From Tectiglobus sp051009975 (GTDB lineage: Bacteria > Pseudomonadota > Alphaproteobacteria > Rhizobiales > Hyphomicrobiaceae): a stretch of DNA of 8,238 nt. Made by a program: the position numbers and the translations under genes. Location of the stretch: positions 1-8,238 of the forward strand of contig JBPCWA010000317.1 of the NCBI GenBank assembly GCA_051009975.1, read 5' to 3'. The notes beneath the pieces are model-generated. The model did not search any database. It was not told the DNA's origin and worked only from the letters and a program-made list of their open reading frames with translations. Positions within the stretch are counted from its first letter, which is position 1. Each line of letters begins with the position of its first letter. Shown piece by piece: positions 1 through 6,568 of the stretch.

Positions 1-917
1 GGCCAGAACGAGGAACCAATAGCTCTCGAGAACCAATAAAGAGATATGTTTGCAAGTAATTGATCTCGATTGATGACGGTCTCAAAATCTCCTTGATGAT
101 CACTCCATACGTGAAACTTTTCAGCGATCCAGGCGGCTAGTCCGGCTGGCGAGTCGGTTAAAGCGTAAGCCAGGGTTTGCGGCCTAGTGCCCTGGATCTG
201 GATATAGCCTGTCTCTTCTTTAGCCCAAACAGCGATTTCTTCGGCATAGCGTCGCTCTTCGGGTGTCGCCTTTTGATCTGGTACAGCATTCGGCTTGATA
301 GACAGCATATTGAGATGGATGCAGGCAATCTTTTCCGGATGACGCACTCCCAGCGCCGAACACGTGAAGGCTCCCCAGTCGCCACCTTGAGCGGCAAATC
401 TGCGGTGCCCAAGGACGTCGACCATCAGATCTGCGAAGCAGTCGGCGATATCAGGGATGCTAAATCGCTTCTGGCCCGGTTGAAATGACAGCCCAAAGCC
501 GGGAAGGGAGGGTGCGACAACTGTAAAGGCATCTTCCGCATCACCCCCAAAGCGAACTGGATCGGTCAGTCGAGGAATGAGATCAGTAAATTCAAACACA
601 GAGCCTGGCCAACCGTGCATCAGCAAAAGTGGTTTGGGATCCGGGCCGTTTCCGGGGACGTTTAGGTAATGCAGGCCAATGCCGTGGAGGTCGACCTTAA
701 ACTGCGGAAAAGAGTTAAGCAGTTTTTCTTGAGTTCGCCAGTCAAAGTCTGTGCGCCAGTGCTCAACGAGCGTTTGAATGTAAGCAAGATCGGTGCCGTA
801 CGCCCAAGGCGTGTTCGGTGCTTGATCTGGATATCTTGTTCGCTCAAGACGTGCTTCGAGATCGGTAATATCGGAGTCCGGAACGTGGAGCGTGAAGGCT
901 TCTGGAATCACAGACAT
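1..917 (-). CDS. Epoxide hydrolase family protein (alpha/beta hydrolase with EHN N-terminal domain), C-terminus cut by window edge
   Basis: The reading frame is open from an ATG at 917 to the left edge, giving 305 codons; an in-frame stop lies just upstream, so no earlier start is possible. The first ~95 residues resemble the EHN domain of microsomal-type epoxide hydrolases (FPQFKVDLHGIGLHYLNV just before the core). The oxyanion-hole motif HGWPGS is at residues 101-106. The nucleophile elbow GGDWGA places the catalytic Asp at residue 180. Cap-like segments follow: GYIQIQGTRPQTLAYAL with Tyr238, then LYW with Tyr294. The acidic residue and His of the triad would lie in the missing part; family members are usually 380-430 aa. 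Such enzymes open epoxides to diols through an Asp-ester intermediate; the substrate cannot be read from sequence. The Shine-Dalgarno is poor (GAGAAAG only 2 bases from the ATG), and a GTG at codon 3 would be better spaced. It is divergent from the sox operon. An unusual haloalkane or other ester hydrolase is less likely. Confidence 0.88.
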   Translation of the reverse strand, partial: MSVIPEAFTLHVPDSDITDLEARLERTRYPDQAPNTPWAYGTDLAYIQTLVEHWRTDFDWRTQEKLLNSFPQFKVDLHGIGLHYLNVPGNGPDPKPLLLMHGWPGSVFEFTDLIPRLTDPVRFGGDAEDAFTVVAPSLPGFGLSFQPGQKRFSIPDIADCFADLMVDVLGHRRFAAQGGDWGAFTCSALGVRHPEKIACIHLNMLSIKPNAVPDQKATPEERRYAEEIAVWAKEETGYIQIQGTRPQTLAYALTDSPAGLAAWIAEKFHVWSDHQGDFETVINRDQLLANISLYWFSRAIGSSFW

Positions 918-1016
918 GTCTTTCTCATGCTAGCCTGAACTCTACCGAGTTCTATGAAGGAAATTATATCTCCGAAACAGGTACCGCCAGACGCTACTGC
1001 CATTGCCTACGTTCGT

Positions 1017-1041
1017 AAGCACGCGAAACCGTCTCGTGCTT
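1017..1041. promoter_or_regulatory. Perfect dyad, 7-bp arms with 11-base spacer (candidate operator)
   Basis: AAGCACG (1017-1023) and CGTGCTT (1035-1041) are exact reverse complements separated by 11 bases. With a centre-to-centre half-site distance of 18 bp, it could bind a dimeric regulator on nearly one face of the helix, or fold as a stem-loop in RNA. It lies about 225 bases upstream of soxB. Confidence 0.35.
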
Positions 1042-1117
1042 GAAGAATTATTGCAATTCTGATCGCGGTTGGAACTGAATTCATTGTTAGTGGGCGTTTG
1101 TCTCGTACCTGCGAACT

Positions 1118-1140
1118 GACAGCTTCATCCAAACGCTGTC
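1118..1140. promoter_or_regulatory. Perfect dyad, 6-bp arms with 11-base spacer (candidate operator)
   Basis: GACAGC (1118-1123) and GCTGTC (1135-1140) are exact reverse complements with the same 11-base spacer as the dyad at 1017-1041. Its centre is 100 bases closer to soxB. The arms of the two dyads differ in sequence, so they are not copies of one operator. Confidence 0.25.
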
Positions 1141-1196
1141 GGAGAGGCGATGGTCAAGACCACAATGTAGGCATTGCGAACGCGCCGCGGACCGGA

Positions 1197-1220
1197 CAGA
1201 ATTATTTTCTGAATGTACAT
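1197..1220. promoter_or_regulatory. Inverted repeat plus ATGTACAT palindrome close to soxB (candidate operator)
   Basis: CAGAA (1197-1201) and TTCTG (1207-1211) pair perfectly around TTATT. The self-complementary octamer ATGTACAT follows at 1213-1220. The block ends about 45 bases before the soxB start, where a repressor or RNA polymerase would act. It shares AGAATTATT and TTCTGA with 1044-1062. Confidence 0.3.
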
Positions 1221-1252
1221 GCGGAATTCACCGCCGTAGTGTCTTCATGATT

Positions 1253-1258
1253 AGGGAG
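1253..1258 (+). promoter_or_regulatory. Ribosome binding site of soxB, decides the start
   Basis: AGGGAG lies 6 bases before the ATG at 1265. The in-frame ATG at 1247 lies upstream of this site and has no purine-rich stretch at the right distance, so 1265 is preferred. The resulting N-terminus, MKYSVVQIIK, also matches the usual start of SoxB proteins. Confidence 0.75.
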
Positions 1259-1264
1259 CGCACA

Positions 1265-2515
1265 ATGAAATACTCGGTGGTTCAAATTATCAAACAGGCC
1301 TTAACGGGTCACAAGGGTTGGAAGCCGCAGTGGCGTGATGCTCAGCCCAAGGCGAACTACGAGGTAATCATAATCGGCGGCGGCGGCCATGGTCTCGCCA
1401 CGGCCTACTACTTGGCCAAAGAGTTCGGAATCACCGAAGTGGCAGTTCTCGAAAAAGGCTGGTTGGGCTCTGGCAATGTCGGTCGGAATACGACGATCAT
1501 TCGATCCAATTACCTCTTGCCTGGCAACGAGCCTTTCTACGAACTTTCGTTAAAGCTTTGGGAAGGCCTGGAGCAAGATTTCAACTATAATGCGATGGTC
1601 TCCCAGCGCGGCATACTCAATCTCTTTCACACCGACACGCAGCGCGATGCATTTGCGCGTCGCGGCAATGCCATGCGTCTTGCTGGTGCGGATGCTGAGT
1701 TGCTGGACACGGAAGGTGTCCGCGAAATTTACCCCTTCCTCGACTTCGACAATGCACGTTTTCCGATTAGAGGAGGGTTGCTGCAACTTCGAGGTGGAAC
1801 AGTTCGCCACGATGCCGTGGCCTGGGGGTACGCGCGCGGCGCCGATAGCCATGGCGTCGACATTGTCCAGAATTGCGAAGTTACAGGCTTTCTGATCAAT
1901 GATGGCACCTGTTATGGTGTGCAAACGGCACGCGGTCCGATCCGCGCCAATAGAGTGGCAGTGTGTGTTGCTGGATCATCGGGTCGGGTTATGGCCCAAG
2001 CCGGCATGCGCCTGCCGATCGAGTCCCATGTGCTTCAAGCCTTCGTTAGCGAAGGGCTAAAGCCCGCAATTGACGGCGTCATAACATTTGGTGCTGGCCA
2101 CTTCTACATCTCTCAGTCGGACAAGGGCGGATTGGTGTTCGGCGGCGACATAGACGGGTACAACTCTTACGCTCAACGCGGCAATCTCCCAGTTGTCGAA
2201 GATGTCTGCGAGAGCGGCATGGCCATCATGCCTATGCTGGGCCGCGCTCGCCTCTTGCGGATGTGGGGCGGTGTCATGGACATGTCGATGGACGGTTCAC
2301 CGTTTATCGACAGAACGCACATAAATGGACTCTATTTCAATGGTGGCTGGTGCTATGGCGGATTCAAGGCAACGCCGGCAAGCGGCTTTTGCTACGCCCA
2401 TCTTCTGGCACGAGGCGAATCGCACGCAGTCGCCGCCCAAATGCAGCTCGACCGGTTCAAGCGCGGCCACATTATCGATGAAAAGGGAGCCGGCGCGCAG
2501 CCTAATCTACACTGA
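1265..2515 (+). CDS. soxB: Sarcosine oxidase, heterotetrameric, beta subunit
   Basis: This is the 416-residue catalytic subunit, a D-amino-acid-oxidase-fold flavoprotein that oxidises the methylamine C-N bond of sarcosine. The dinucleotide-binding loop is IIIGGGGHG at residues 35-43. It is followed by the SoxB hallmarks GRNTTIIRSNYLLPG (73-87) and GGTVRHDAVAWGYAR (177-191). His182 in that second motif is the residue I expect to carry the covalent FMN. The C-terminal flavin-contact motif GWCYGGFKATPASG is at 361-374, and the end (DEKGAGAQPNLH) is typical. Length agrees with the family (about 400-420 aa). No signal peptide is seen, so it should be cytoplasmic. It is first in the operon, 17 bases before soxD. 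A dimethylglycine-oxidising homologue cannot be fully excluded, but the complete four-subunit set argues for sarcosine oxidase. Confidence 0.96.
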   Translation: MKYSVVQIIKQALTGHKGWKPQWRDAQPKANYEVIIIGGGGHGLATAYYLAKEFGITEVAVLEKGWLGSGNVGRNTTIIRSNYLLPGNEPFYELSLKLWEGLEQDFNYNAMVSQRGILNLFHTDTQRDAFARRGNAMRLAGADAELLDTEGVREIYPFLDFDNARFPIRGGLLQLRGGTVRHDAVAWGYARGADSHGVDIVQNCEVTGFLINDGTCYGVQTARGPIRANRVAVCVAGSSGRVMAQAGMRLPIESHVLQAFVSEGLKPAIDGVITFGAGHFYISQSDKGGLVFGGDIDGYNSYAQRGNLPVVEDVCESGMAIMPMLGRARLLRMWGGVMDMSMDGSPFIDRTHINGLYFNGGWCYGGFKATPASGFCYAHLLARGESHAVAAQMQLDRFKRGHIIDEKGAGAQPNLH

Positions 2516-2519
2516 CGTC

Positions 2520-2525
2520 GAGGGG
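2520..2525 (+). promoter_or_regulatory. Ribosome binding site of soxD, decides between two ATGs
   Basis: GAGGGG ends one base before the ATG at 2527 but 7 bases before the in-frame ATG at 2533. Spacing therefore favours 2533 as the start. Confidence 0.6.
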
Positions 2526-2532
2526 CATGACC

Positions 2533-2820
2533 ATGATCATTGAGCACCCATTGCTTGGGCCACGAGACGCAGCTGAATTTGTCTATCTCGGTGATGCTTC
2601 GTTGATCGAGAGACCAGACTGGCGAGCGGCCGACGCTGCAGAAAGGTTCTACGAATATCTTTATCTTCGAGATAACCCGGCGGGCGAACATCGCGAACTT
2701 TGGTACCACGAACACGGTGATCGCTCGTGGCTGGTTGTGACTCGAAACACGCTTACTCATGAAATCACCAAGGTGGAAATGGCGCGCGACGTCGCTCTGG
2801 CTAAAAGGACAGCTCGATGA
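2533..2820 (+). CDS. soxD: Sarcosine oxidase delta subunit, lacking most of the usual zinc ligands
   Basis: This 95-residue protein is the small structural subunit of the SoxBDAG complex. Family landmarks are GPRDAAEF (9-16), YLYLRDNPAGEHRELW (42-57), HEHGDRSW (59-66) and VVTRNTLTHEI (68-78). In the enzymes of known structure SoxD binds one zinc through a Cys-x-x-Cys near the N-terminus plus a later His and Cys. Here the first pair reads H-P-L-L (residues 5-8) and the last Cys is Asp63; only His59 remains, and the protein has no cysteine at all. The fold may be held without metal, or this is a zinc-free subfamily. The ATG at 2527 would add two residues. Its stop overlaps the soxA start by 4 bases (ATGA), so translation is probably coupled. 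Identity is secure from motifs and position; the meaning of the lost ligands is inference. Confidence 0.93.
   Translation: MIIEHPLLGPRDAAEFVYLGDASLIERPDWRAADAAERFYEYLYLRDNPAGEHRELWYHEHGDRSWLVVTRNTLTHEITKVEMARDVALAKRTAR
2803..2809 (+). promoter_or_regulatory. Ribosome binding site of soxA
   Basis: AAAAGGA inside the end of soxD sits 7 bases before the ATG at 2817. It supports the full-length start of soxA despite the unusually long polar N-terminus that start gives. Confidence 0.7.
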
Positions 2821-5800
2821 GCGAAACGGTCGCAAATTCGGATGCGCGCCGAACTATCACGGAACCCAATAGGGAATCCAACGATTCGGTTCGGAGGCAG
2901 AGTCATCGCATTGACGGTGGGTTGATTGACCGAACAAGTCCGCTTCAATTCCAATTCGATGGTCGCAGCTACACCGGACTTGCTGGCGATACACTCGCCT
3001 CTGCTTTAGTGGCTAATGGCCGACGTTTAGTTGGGCGTTCCTTCAAATACCATCGCCCGCGAGGTATCTTTACGGCTGGTTCGGAAGAACCGAACGCGCT
3101 TGTCGAACTGCGCACGGGCGCCCACCGGGAACCTAATACGCGCGCGACGGTAACGGAGTTATTTGATGGCCTAGAGGCAAGCAGCCAGAATTATCTCGGG
3201 ATGTTGAACTTTGACTTTATGGCGATCAATGACGTTCTGGCTCCTTTCCTGACGGCCGGTTTCTACTACAAGACATTTATGTGGCCCAGATCGTTTTGGG
3301 AAAAGGTTTATGAACCAATCATTCGTCGCGCCGCCGGCCTCGGCCGGCTATCGGGTGAAGAAGATGGCGACACTTACGACAAAGGCTTCCTTCACTGCGA
3401 TGTTCTTGTCATCGGGGCAGGACCAGCCGGATTGTCGGCAGCACGAGTCGCTGCCCGCGCTGGTGCCCGTGTCATCATAGCGGACGAAGACTTCGTAATT
3501 GGCGGACGACTTCTTGCTGAGCGATATGAGGTCGATGGCCGGCCTGGATTCGATTGGGCGGACCTCGTCGTTGGTGACTTGGCGGACATGGACAATGTCC
3601 GCATAATGCCCCGGACAACAGTTTTTGGTGCCTATGATCATGGCATCTACGGTGCTCTCGAGCGAAAGACGGATCATCTTCCCACGAGTAAAGGCAAGCC
3701 ACGACACGTTCTTTGGCGGATCTATGCGAAGCGCGCCATCCTTTGCGCTGGGGCCTTAGAACGACACATTGCGTTTGGAAATAATGATCGACCTGGCGTC
3801 ATGTTGGCCGGCGCGGTTCGTGCTTATGCCAATCGATGGGCAGCGATCTCCGGCAAGCGAGTTGCTGTATTTACCAATAACGACGATGGATGGCGCACGG
3901 CAGCCGACCTTGCCGCCCACGGCGTTGAGGTTGTCGCAATAGTCGATGTGCGCCCGGGCGTCTCGGTCGCCGCACCAGCTGGCGTGCGTGCAATTGTGGG
4001 GCAGCAAATCGTCGATACTCGCGGCCGTCGCGGACTTCGATCCATCGTCCTAGGCAATGGCCAATCGCTCAATGTCGATTGCCTCGCCGTTTCTGGTGGT
4101 TGGAATCCGAATGTGCACTTGACTTGCCACCAACGGGCGTTGCCGGTTTGGAATGCTGAGATCGCAGCCTTTGTGCCTGGATCAAGCTTGCCTGTCGGAA
4201 TGGTGGTGGCAGGCGCTGCGAATGGCAAGTTTTCTCTCGGGGCTGCGATTCGGGATGGGCACGAGTGCGCGCAAAAAGCCGTAAGGGATTTGGGTCACTC
4301 ACCTTATGCAGACTCACCTGCGTCGGCCTCGGACGAGGCAGTCAATGTTAGCGCCTTTTGGCGTGTCGCGGAAAGCCGCGATCGCGCCTGGGTAGATATG
4401 CAGAATGACGTGACAACAAAGGACATCTCACTGTCACATCAGGAAGGATTTCAATCTGTCGAGCACCTAAAACGCTATACCACTGTCGGGATGGCTACCG
4501 ATCAGGGGAAAACGGCGAACGTTCTGGCGCTCGGCGTTCTCTCCGAGTGCGCAGGATGTTCGGTATCAGAGACAGGAACCACTGTTTTTCGCCCGCCATA
4601 CACACCGGTGCCCATTGGCGCGTTCGCTGGTCGTGCCCGCGGCAAACACTTCCGTCCAGTACGAAAGACGCCGAGTCATCAATGGGCAGCGGAGCAAGGT
4701 GCAGTCTTTGTTGAAGCGGGTATGTGGCTTCGGGCCCAATGGTACCGCCGGTCCGGTGAGACGCATTGGCGCGAGAGCGTTGACCGCGAGGTCCGTCAAA
4801 CCCGCTCGTCCGTCGGTATCTGCGATGTCACAACTCTCGGCAAGATTGACGTCCAAGGAAAAGACTCGGTCGAGTTCTTGAACAAGATCTATGCAAACGG
4901 CTTTGCAAAGCTTGCTGTAGGAAGAGTGCGTTATGGTCTCATGCTTCGCGAAGACGGGATCGTCCTGGACGATGGCACGGCGGCCCGTCTCGGCAAGCAT
5001 CATTTCGTCATCACGACGACTACGGCGAATGCTGTCAGTGTTTTCCGCCATATGGAATTCTGTCGCCAATGTCTTTGGCCAAATCTTGATGTTCACTTGA
5101 TTTCCACGACGGAGCAATGGGCACAACTTTCTGTTGCGGGCCCAAACGCGCGACGGTTGCTGGAAAAGGTCGTAGATCGAGAATTTGACATATCAAATGA
5201 AGCATTTCCATTCATGGCATGCGGCGAAGTCACAATCTGCGGAGGGATTCGCTCGCGGCTGTTTCGTATCTCATTCTCGGGAGAACTTGCATATGAGATT
5301 GCCGTACCGACGCGTTACGGGAATTCACTCATGAAAGTTCTCTTGTCTGCTGGTAAAGAATTTGATGCCGTCGCATACGGGACCGAGGCTCTCGGCGTGA
5401 TGCGCATCGAGAAGGGCCATGCTGCCGGTAATGAGCTCAATGGTCAAACGACTGCGCGCGATCTCGGTCTGGAACGGCTGGTGTCAAAGAAAAAAGACTG
5501 CATCGGGAATGTCCTATCTGAACGTCCGGCACTGAATCGCGACGATGGCTTGAAACTGATGGGGTTCCGTCCGGTTGATCGCGGGAAAGAACTGAGTGCC
5601 GGAGCGCACTTTATCAATAAGGGCATGGAGAAGGGCGCCGATGAAACATTGGCGAACGACCAAGGCTACATGACATCTGTTGCCTTTTCGCCGACACTCG
5701 GCCATTCGATTGGGCTTGGATTTATTGAGCGGGGCGGCACTCGTAGAGGAGAGATCGTGACAGCCGCTGACCCAGTTCGCGATCGCAGCGTCGACGTTGA

Positions 5801-5852
5801 GATTGTATCTCCACACTTCTATGATCCCGAAGGAGCGCTATTGCGTGGTTGA
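2817..5852 (+). CDS. soxA: Sarcosine oxidase, heterotetrameric, alpha subunit
   Basis: This 1011-residue multidomain subunit binds NAD and tetrahydrofolate and captures the methyl group released by SoxB as 5,10-methylene-THF. Residues ~36-100 form the cysteine-free ferredoxin-like domain (SYTGLAGDTLASALVANGRR, then GRSFKYHRPRGI). Residues 196-206 carry the Rossmann motif VLVIGAGPAGL of a pyridine-nucleotide-disulfide oxidoreductase-like module, and KRVAVFTNNDDGWRTAADLA (347-366) belongs to its second half. The conserved linker KRYTTVGMATDQGKT is at 552-566 and FRPPYTPVPIGAFAG at 591-605. A glycine-cleavage T-protein (aminomethyltransferase) domain fills ~610-905 (GICDVTTLGKIDVQG, REDGIVLDDGT, RISFSGELAYE, YGTEALGVMRIEKGH), followed by its C-terminal barrel (~915-1005, AFSPTLGHSIGLGFIERG). 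The frame is intact. The 35 residues before the first domain are polar and longer than I expect. It overlaps soxD by 4 bases and soxG by 8. Confidence 0.96.
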   Translation: MSETVANSDARRTITEPNRESNDSVRRQSHRIDGGLIDRTSPLQFQFDGRSYTGLAGDTLASALVANGRRLVGRSFKYHRPRGIFTAGSEEPNALVELRTGAHREPNTRATVTELFDGLEASSQNYLGMLNFDFMAINDVLAPFLTAGFYYKTFMWPRSFWEKVYEPIIRRAAGLGRLSGEEDGDTYDKGFLHCDVLVIGAGPAGLSAARVAARAGARVIIADEDFVIGGRLLAERYEVDGRPGFDWADLVVGDLADMDNVRIMPRTTVFGAYDHGIYGALERKTDHLPTSKGKPRHVLWRIYAKRAILCAGALERHIAFGNNDRPGVMLAGAVRAYANRWAAISGKRVAVFTNNDDGWRTAADLAAHGVEVVAIVDVRPGVSVAAPAGVRAIVGQQIVDTRGRRGLRSIVLGNGQSLNVDCLAVSGGWNPNVHLTCHQRALPVWNAEIAAFVPGSSLPVGMVVAGAANGKFSLGAAIRDGHECAQKAVRDLGHSPYADSPASASDEAVNVSAFWRVAESRDRAWVDMQNDVTTKDISLSHQEGFQSVEHLKRYTTVGMATDQGKTANVLALGVLSECAGCSVSETGTTVFRPPYTPVPIGAFAGRARGKHFRPVRKTPSHQWAAEQGAVFVEAGMWLRAQWYRRSGETHWRESVDREVRQTRSSVGICDVTTLGKIDVQGKDSVEFLNKIYANGFAKLAVGRVRYGLMLREDGIVLDDGTAARLGKHHFVITTTTANAVSVFRHMEFCRQCLWPNLDVHLISTTEQWAQLSVAGPNARRLLEKVVDREFDISNEAFPFMACGEVTICGGIRSRLFRISFSGELAYEIAVPTRYGNSLMKVLLSAGKEFDAVAYGTEALGVMRIEKGHAAGNELNGQTTARDLGLERLVSKKKDCIGNVLSERPALNRDDGLKLMGFRPVDRGKELSAGAHFINKGMEKGADETLANDQGYMTSVAFSPTLGHSIGLGFIERGGTRRGEIVTAADPVRDRSVDVEIVSPHFYDPEGALLRG
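5830..5835 (+). promoter_or_regulatory. Ribosome binding site of soxG, decides the start
   Basis: AAGGAG, within the last codons of soxA, lies 9 bases before a GTG at 5845. The in-frame ATG at 5821 lies upstream of it, and ATG 5797 lacks a comparable site, so the GTG is preferred. Confidence 0.6.
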
Positions 5853-6420
5853 GTTTACTCTAGAAGCCTGCGATCCACTCGAGGACATGAACCTTCGTTT
5901 CGAGGCACTAACAGTGCAGTCGGTCACCGGCATTGCGGTGGTTTCCATTGCTATTCCCAGTCATGGGCTAGATGACGTCGCAGCCCGTGTGAGACAGGCC
6001 TATGGAACCAGTTTGCCCGAAGTCGGACACCTCACGATCTCGAACGCGGATGACATTCGTTTCCTTAGATTGGCACGCGATCAGGTCTTTGTCCTATTCA
6101 AAGATCCAGGACACGATCCCTTAGCGCCAATCTCTCGCCAACTCGGGGGCCTCGCCTATCTCGTCGATCAATCCGACAGCTGGGTGATGTTGAGCGTTGA
6201 AGGGGCGCAGGCCCGCTCCGCACTTGAGAGAATTTGCCCTCTTGATCTCGATCCAAGAATCTTTCCAGAAGACCGGATCGCGCGAACTGTCATGGAGCAC
6301 GTCGCCGTCATAATACTGCGAAGCAGTTACGACCGCTTTTTACTTCTATCGCCAAGGTCGTCGGCCCAATCATTTGCCCACGCCGTCCGGGTCTCTGCTG
6401 AGAATGTGAGCGATGGGTAG
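5845..6420 (+). CDS. soxG: Sarcosine oxidase, heterotetrameric, gamma subunit
   Basis: This 191-residue protein is the gamma subunit of the cytoplasmic SoxBDAG complex. In known structures it packs against SoxA and resembles part of an aminomethyltransferase fold without catalytic residues of its own. Visible family features are the segment DSWVMLSVEGAQARSALERI (111-130), the CPLDLDPRIFPEDRIARTVMEH stretch (131-152) and the C-terminal signature SPRSSAQSFAHAV (169-181). Length is normal for SoxG. The GTG start gives MVEFTLEACDPLED as N-terminus, close to other SoxG proteins, and an 8-base overlap with soxA consistent with translational coupling. Starts at 5821 or 5797 would add 8 or 16 residues. 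SoxG is the least conserved subunit, but the C-terminal signature and the position after soxA make the call safe. Confidence 0.92.
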   Translation: MVEFTLEACDPLEDMNLRFEALTVQSVTGIAVVSIAIPSHGLDDVAARVRQAYGTSLPEVGHLTISNADDIRFLRLARDQVFVLFKDPGHDPLAPISRQLGGLAYLVDQSDSWVMLSVEGAQARSALERICPLDLDPRIFPEDRIARTVMEHVAVIILRSSYDRFLLLSPRSSAQSFAHAVRVSAENVSDG

Positions 6421-6568
6421 GTAGGGTTGCGCAAATGAGTTAAATGCCAAGTGAAGTAGTAAAGCCTTCTGGAGGCAGTCAGTCTAATGACCTGGATGAA
6501 GAAGAAGGCACGATTACTCATCCGATCTGCCAGGACCGAATTAACAAATTACTTGACAGGGTAGAGTT
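6421..6568 (+). other. Gap between soxG and folD
   Basis: These 148 bases have no supported gene. A weak hairpin (GCCT/AGGC around TCTGG, 6464-6476) has no T tract, so it is not a convincing terminator. TTGACA at 6553-6558 matches a -35 box but is too close to the folD start to serve that gene. Whether folD is read through from sox or has its own promoter cannot be decided from sequence. Confidence 0.4.
6558..6561 (+). promoter_or_regulatory. Ribosome binding site of folD
   Basis: AGGG lies 7 bases before the ATG at 6569. It is short, but it is the only candidate at a usable distance. Confidence 0.5.

Larger units (their letters stand above)
918..1264. promoter_or_regulatory. Divergent intergenic control region between the epoxide hydrolase gene and soxB
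   Basis: These 347 bases separate two divergent genes and hold no convincing coding sequence. They should contain the promoters of both, but I could not find a clear sigma-70 -35/-10 pair. What is visible is a cluster of perfect inverted repeats (1017-1041, 1045-1059, 1118-1140, 1197-1211), the self-complementary octamer ATGTACAT at 1213-1220, and a repeated 9-mer AGAATTATT at 1044-1052 and 1198-1206. This fits binding sites for a regulator encoded elsewhere, but that role is inferred only from symmetry and position. Confidence 0.5.

Noticed and set aside
177..488. 103-codon plus-strand ORF near the left edge
   Set aside because: It is antisense to the epoxide hydrolase core, including the catalytic Asp motif, which is plainly the coding strand.
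954..1043. 29-codon plus-strand ORF (MKEIISPKQVPP...) in the epoxide hydrolase-soxB gap
   Set aside because: It has no ribosome site, resembles no family I know, and its end lies in a dyad that looks regulatory.
6553..6558. TTGACA as a -35 promoter box for folD
   Set aside because: It is 10 bases from the folD ATG and no -10 box lies at the right distance, so it could not make a full folD message.
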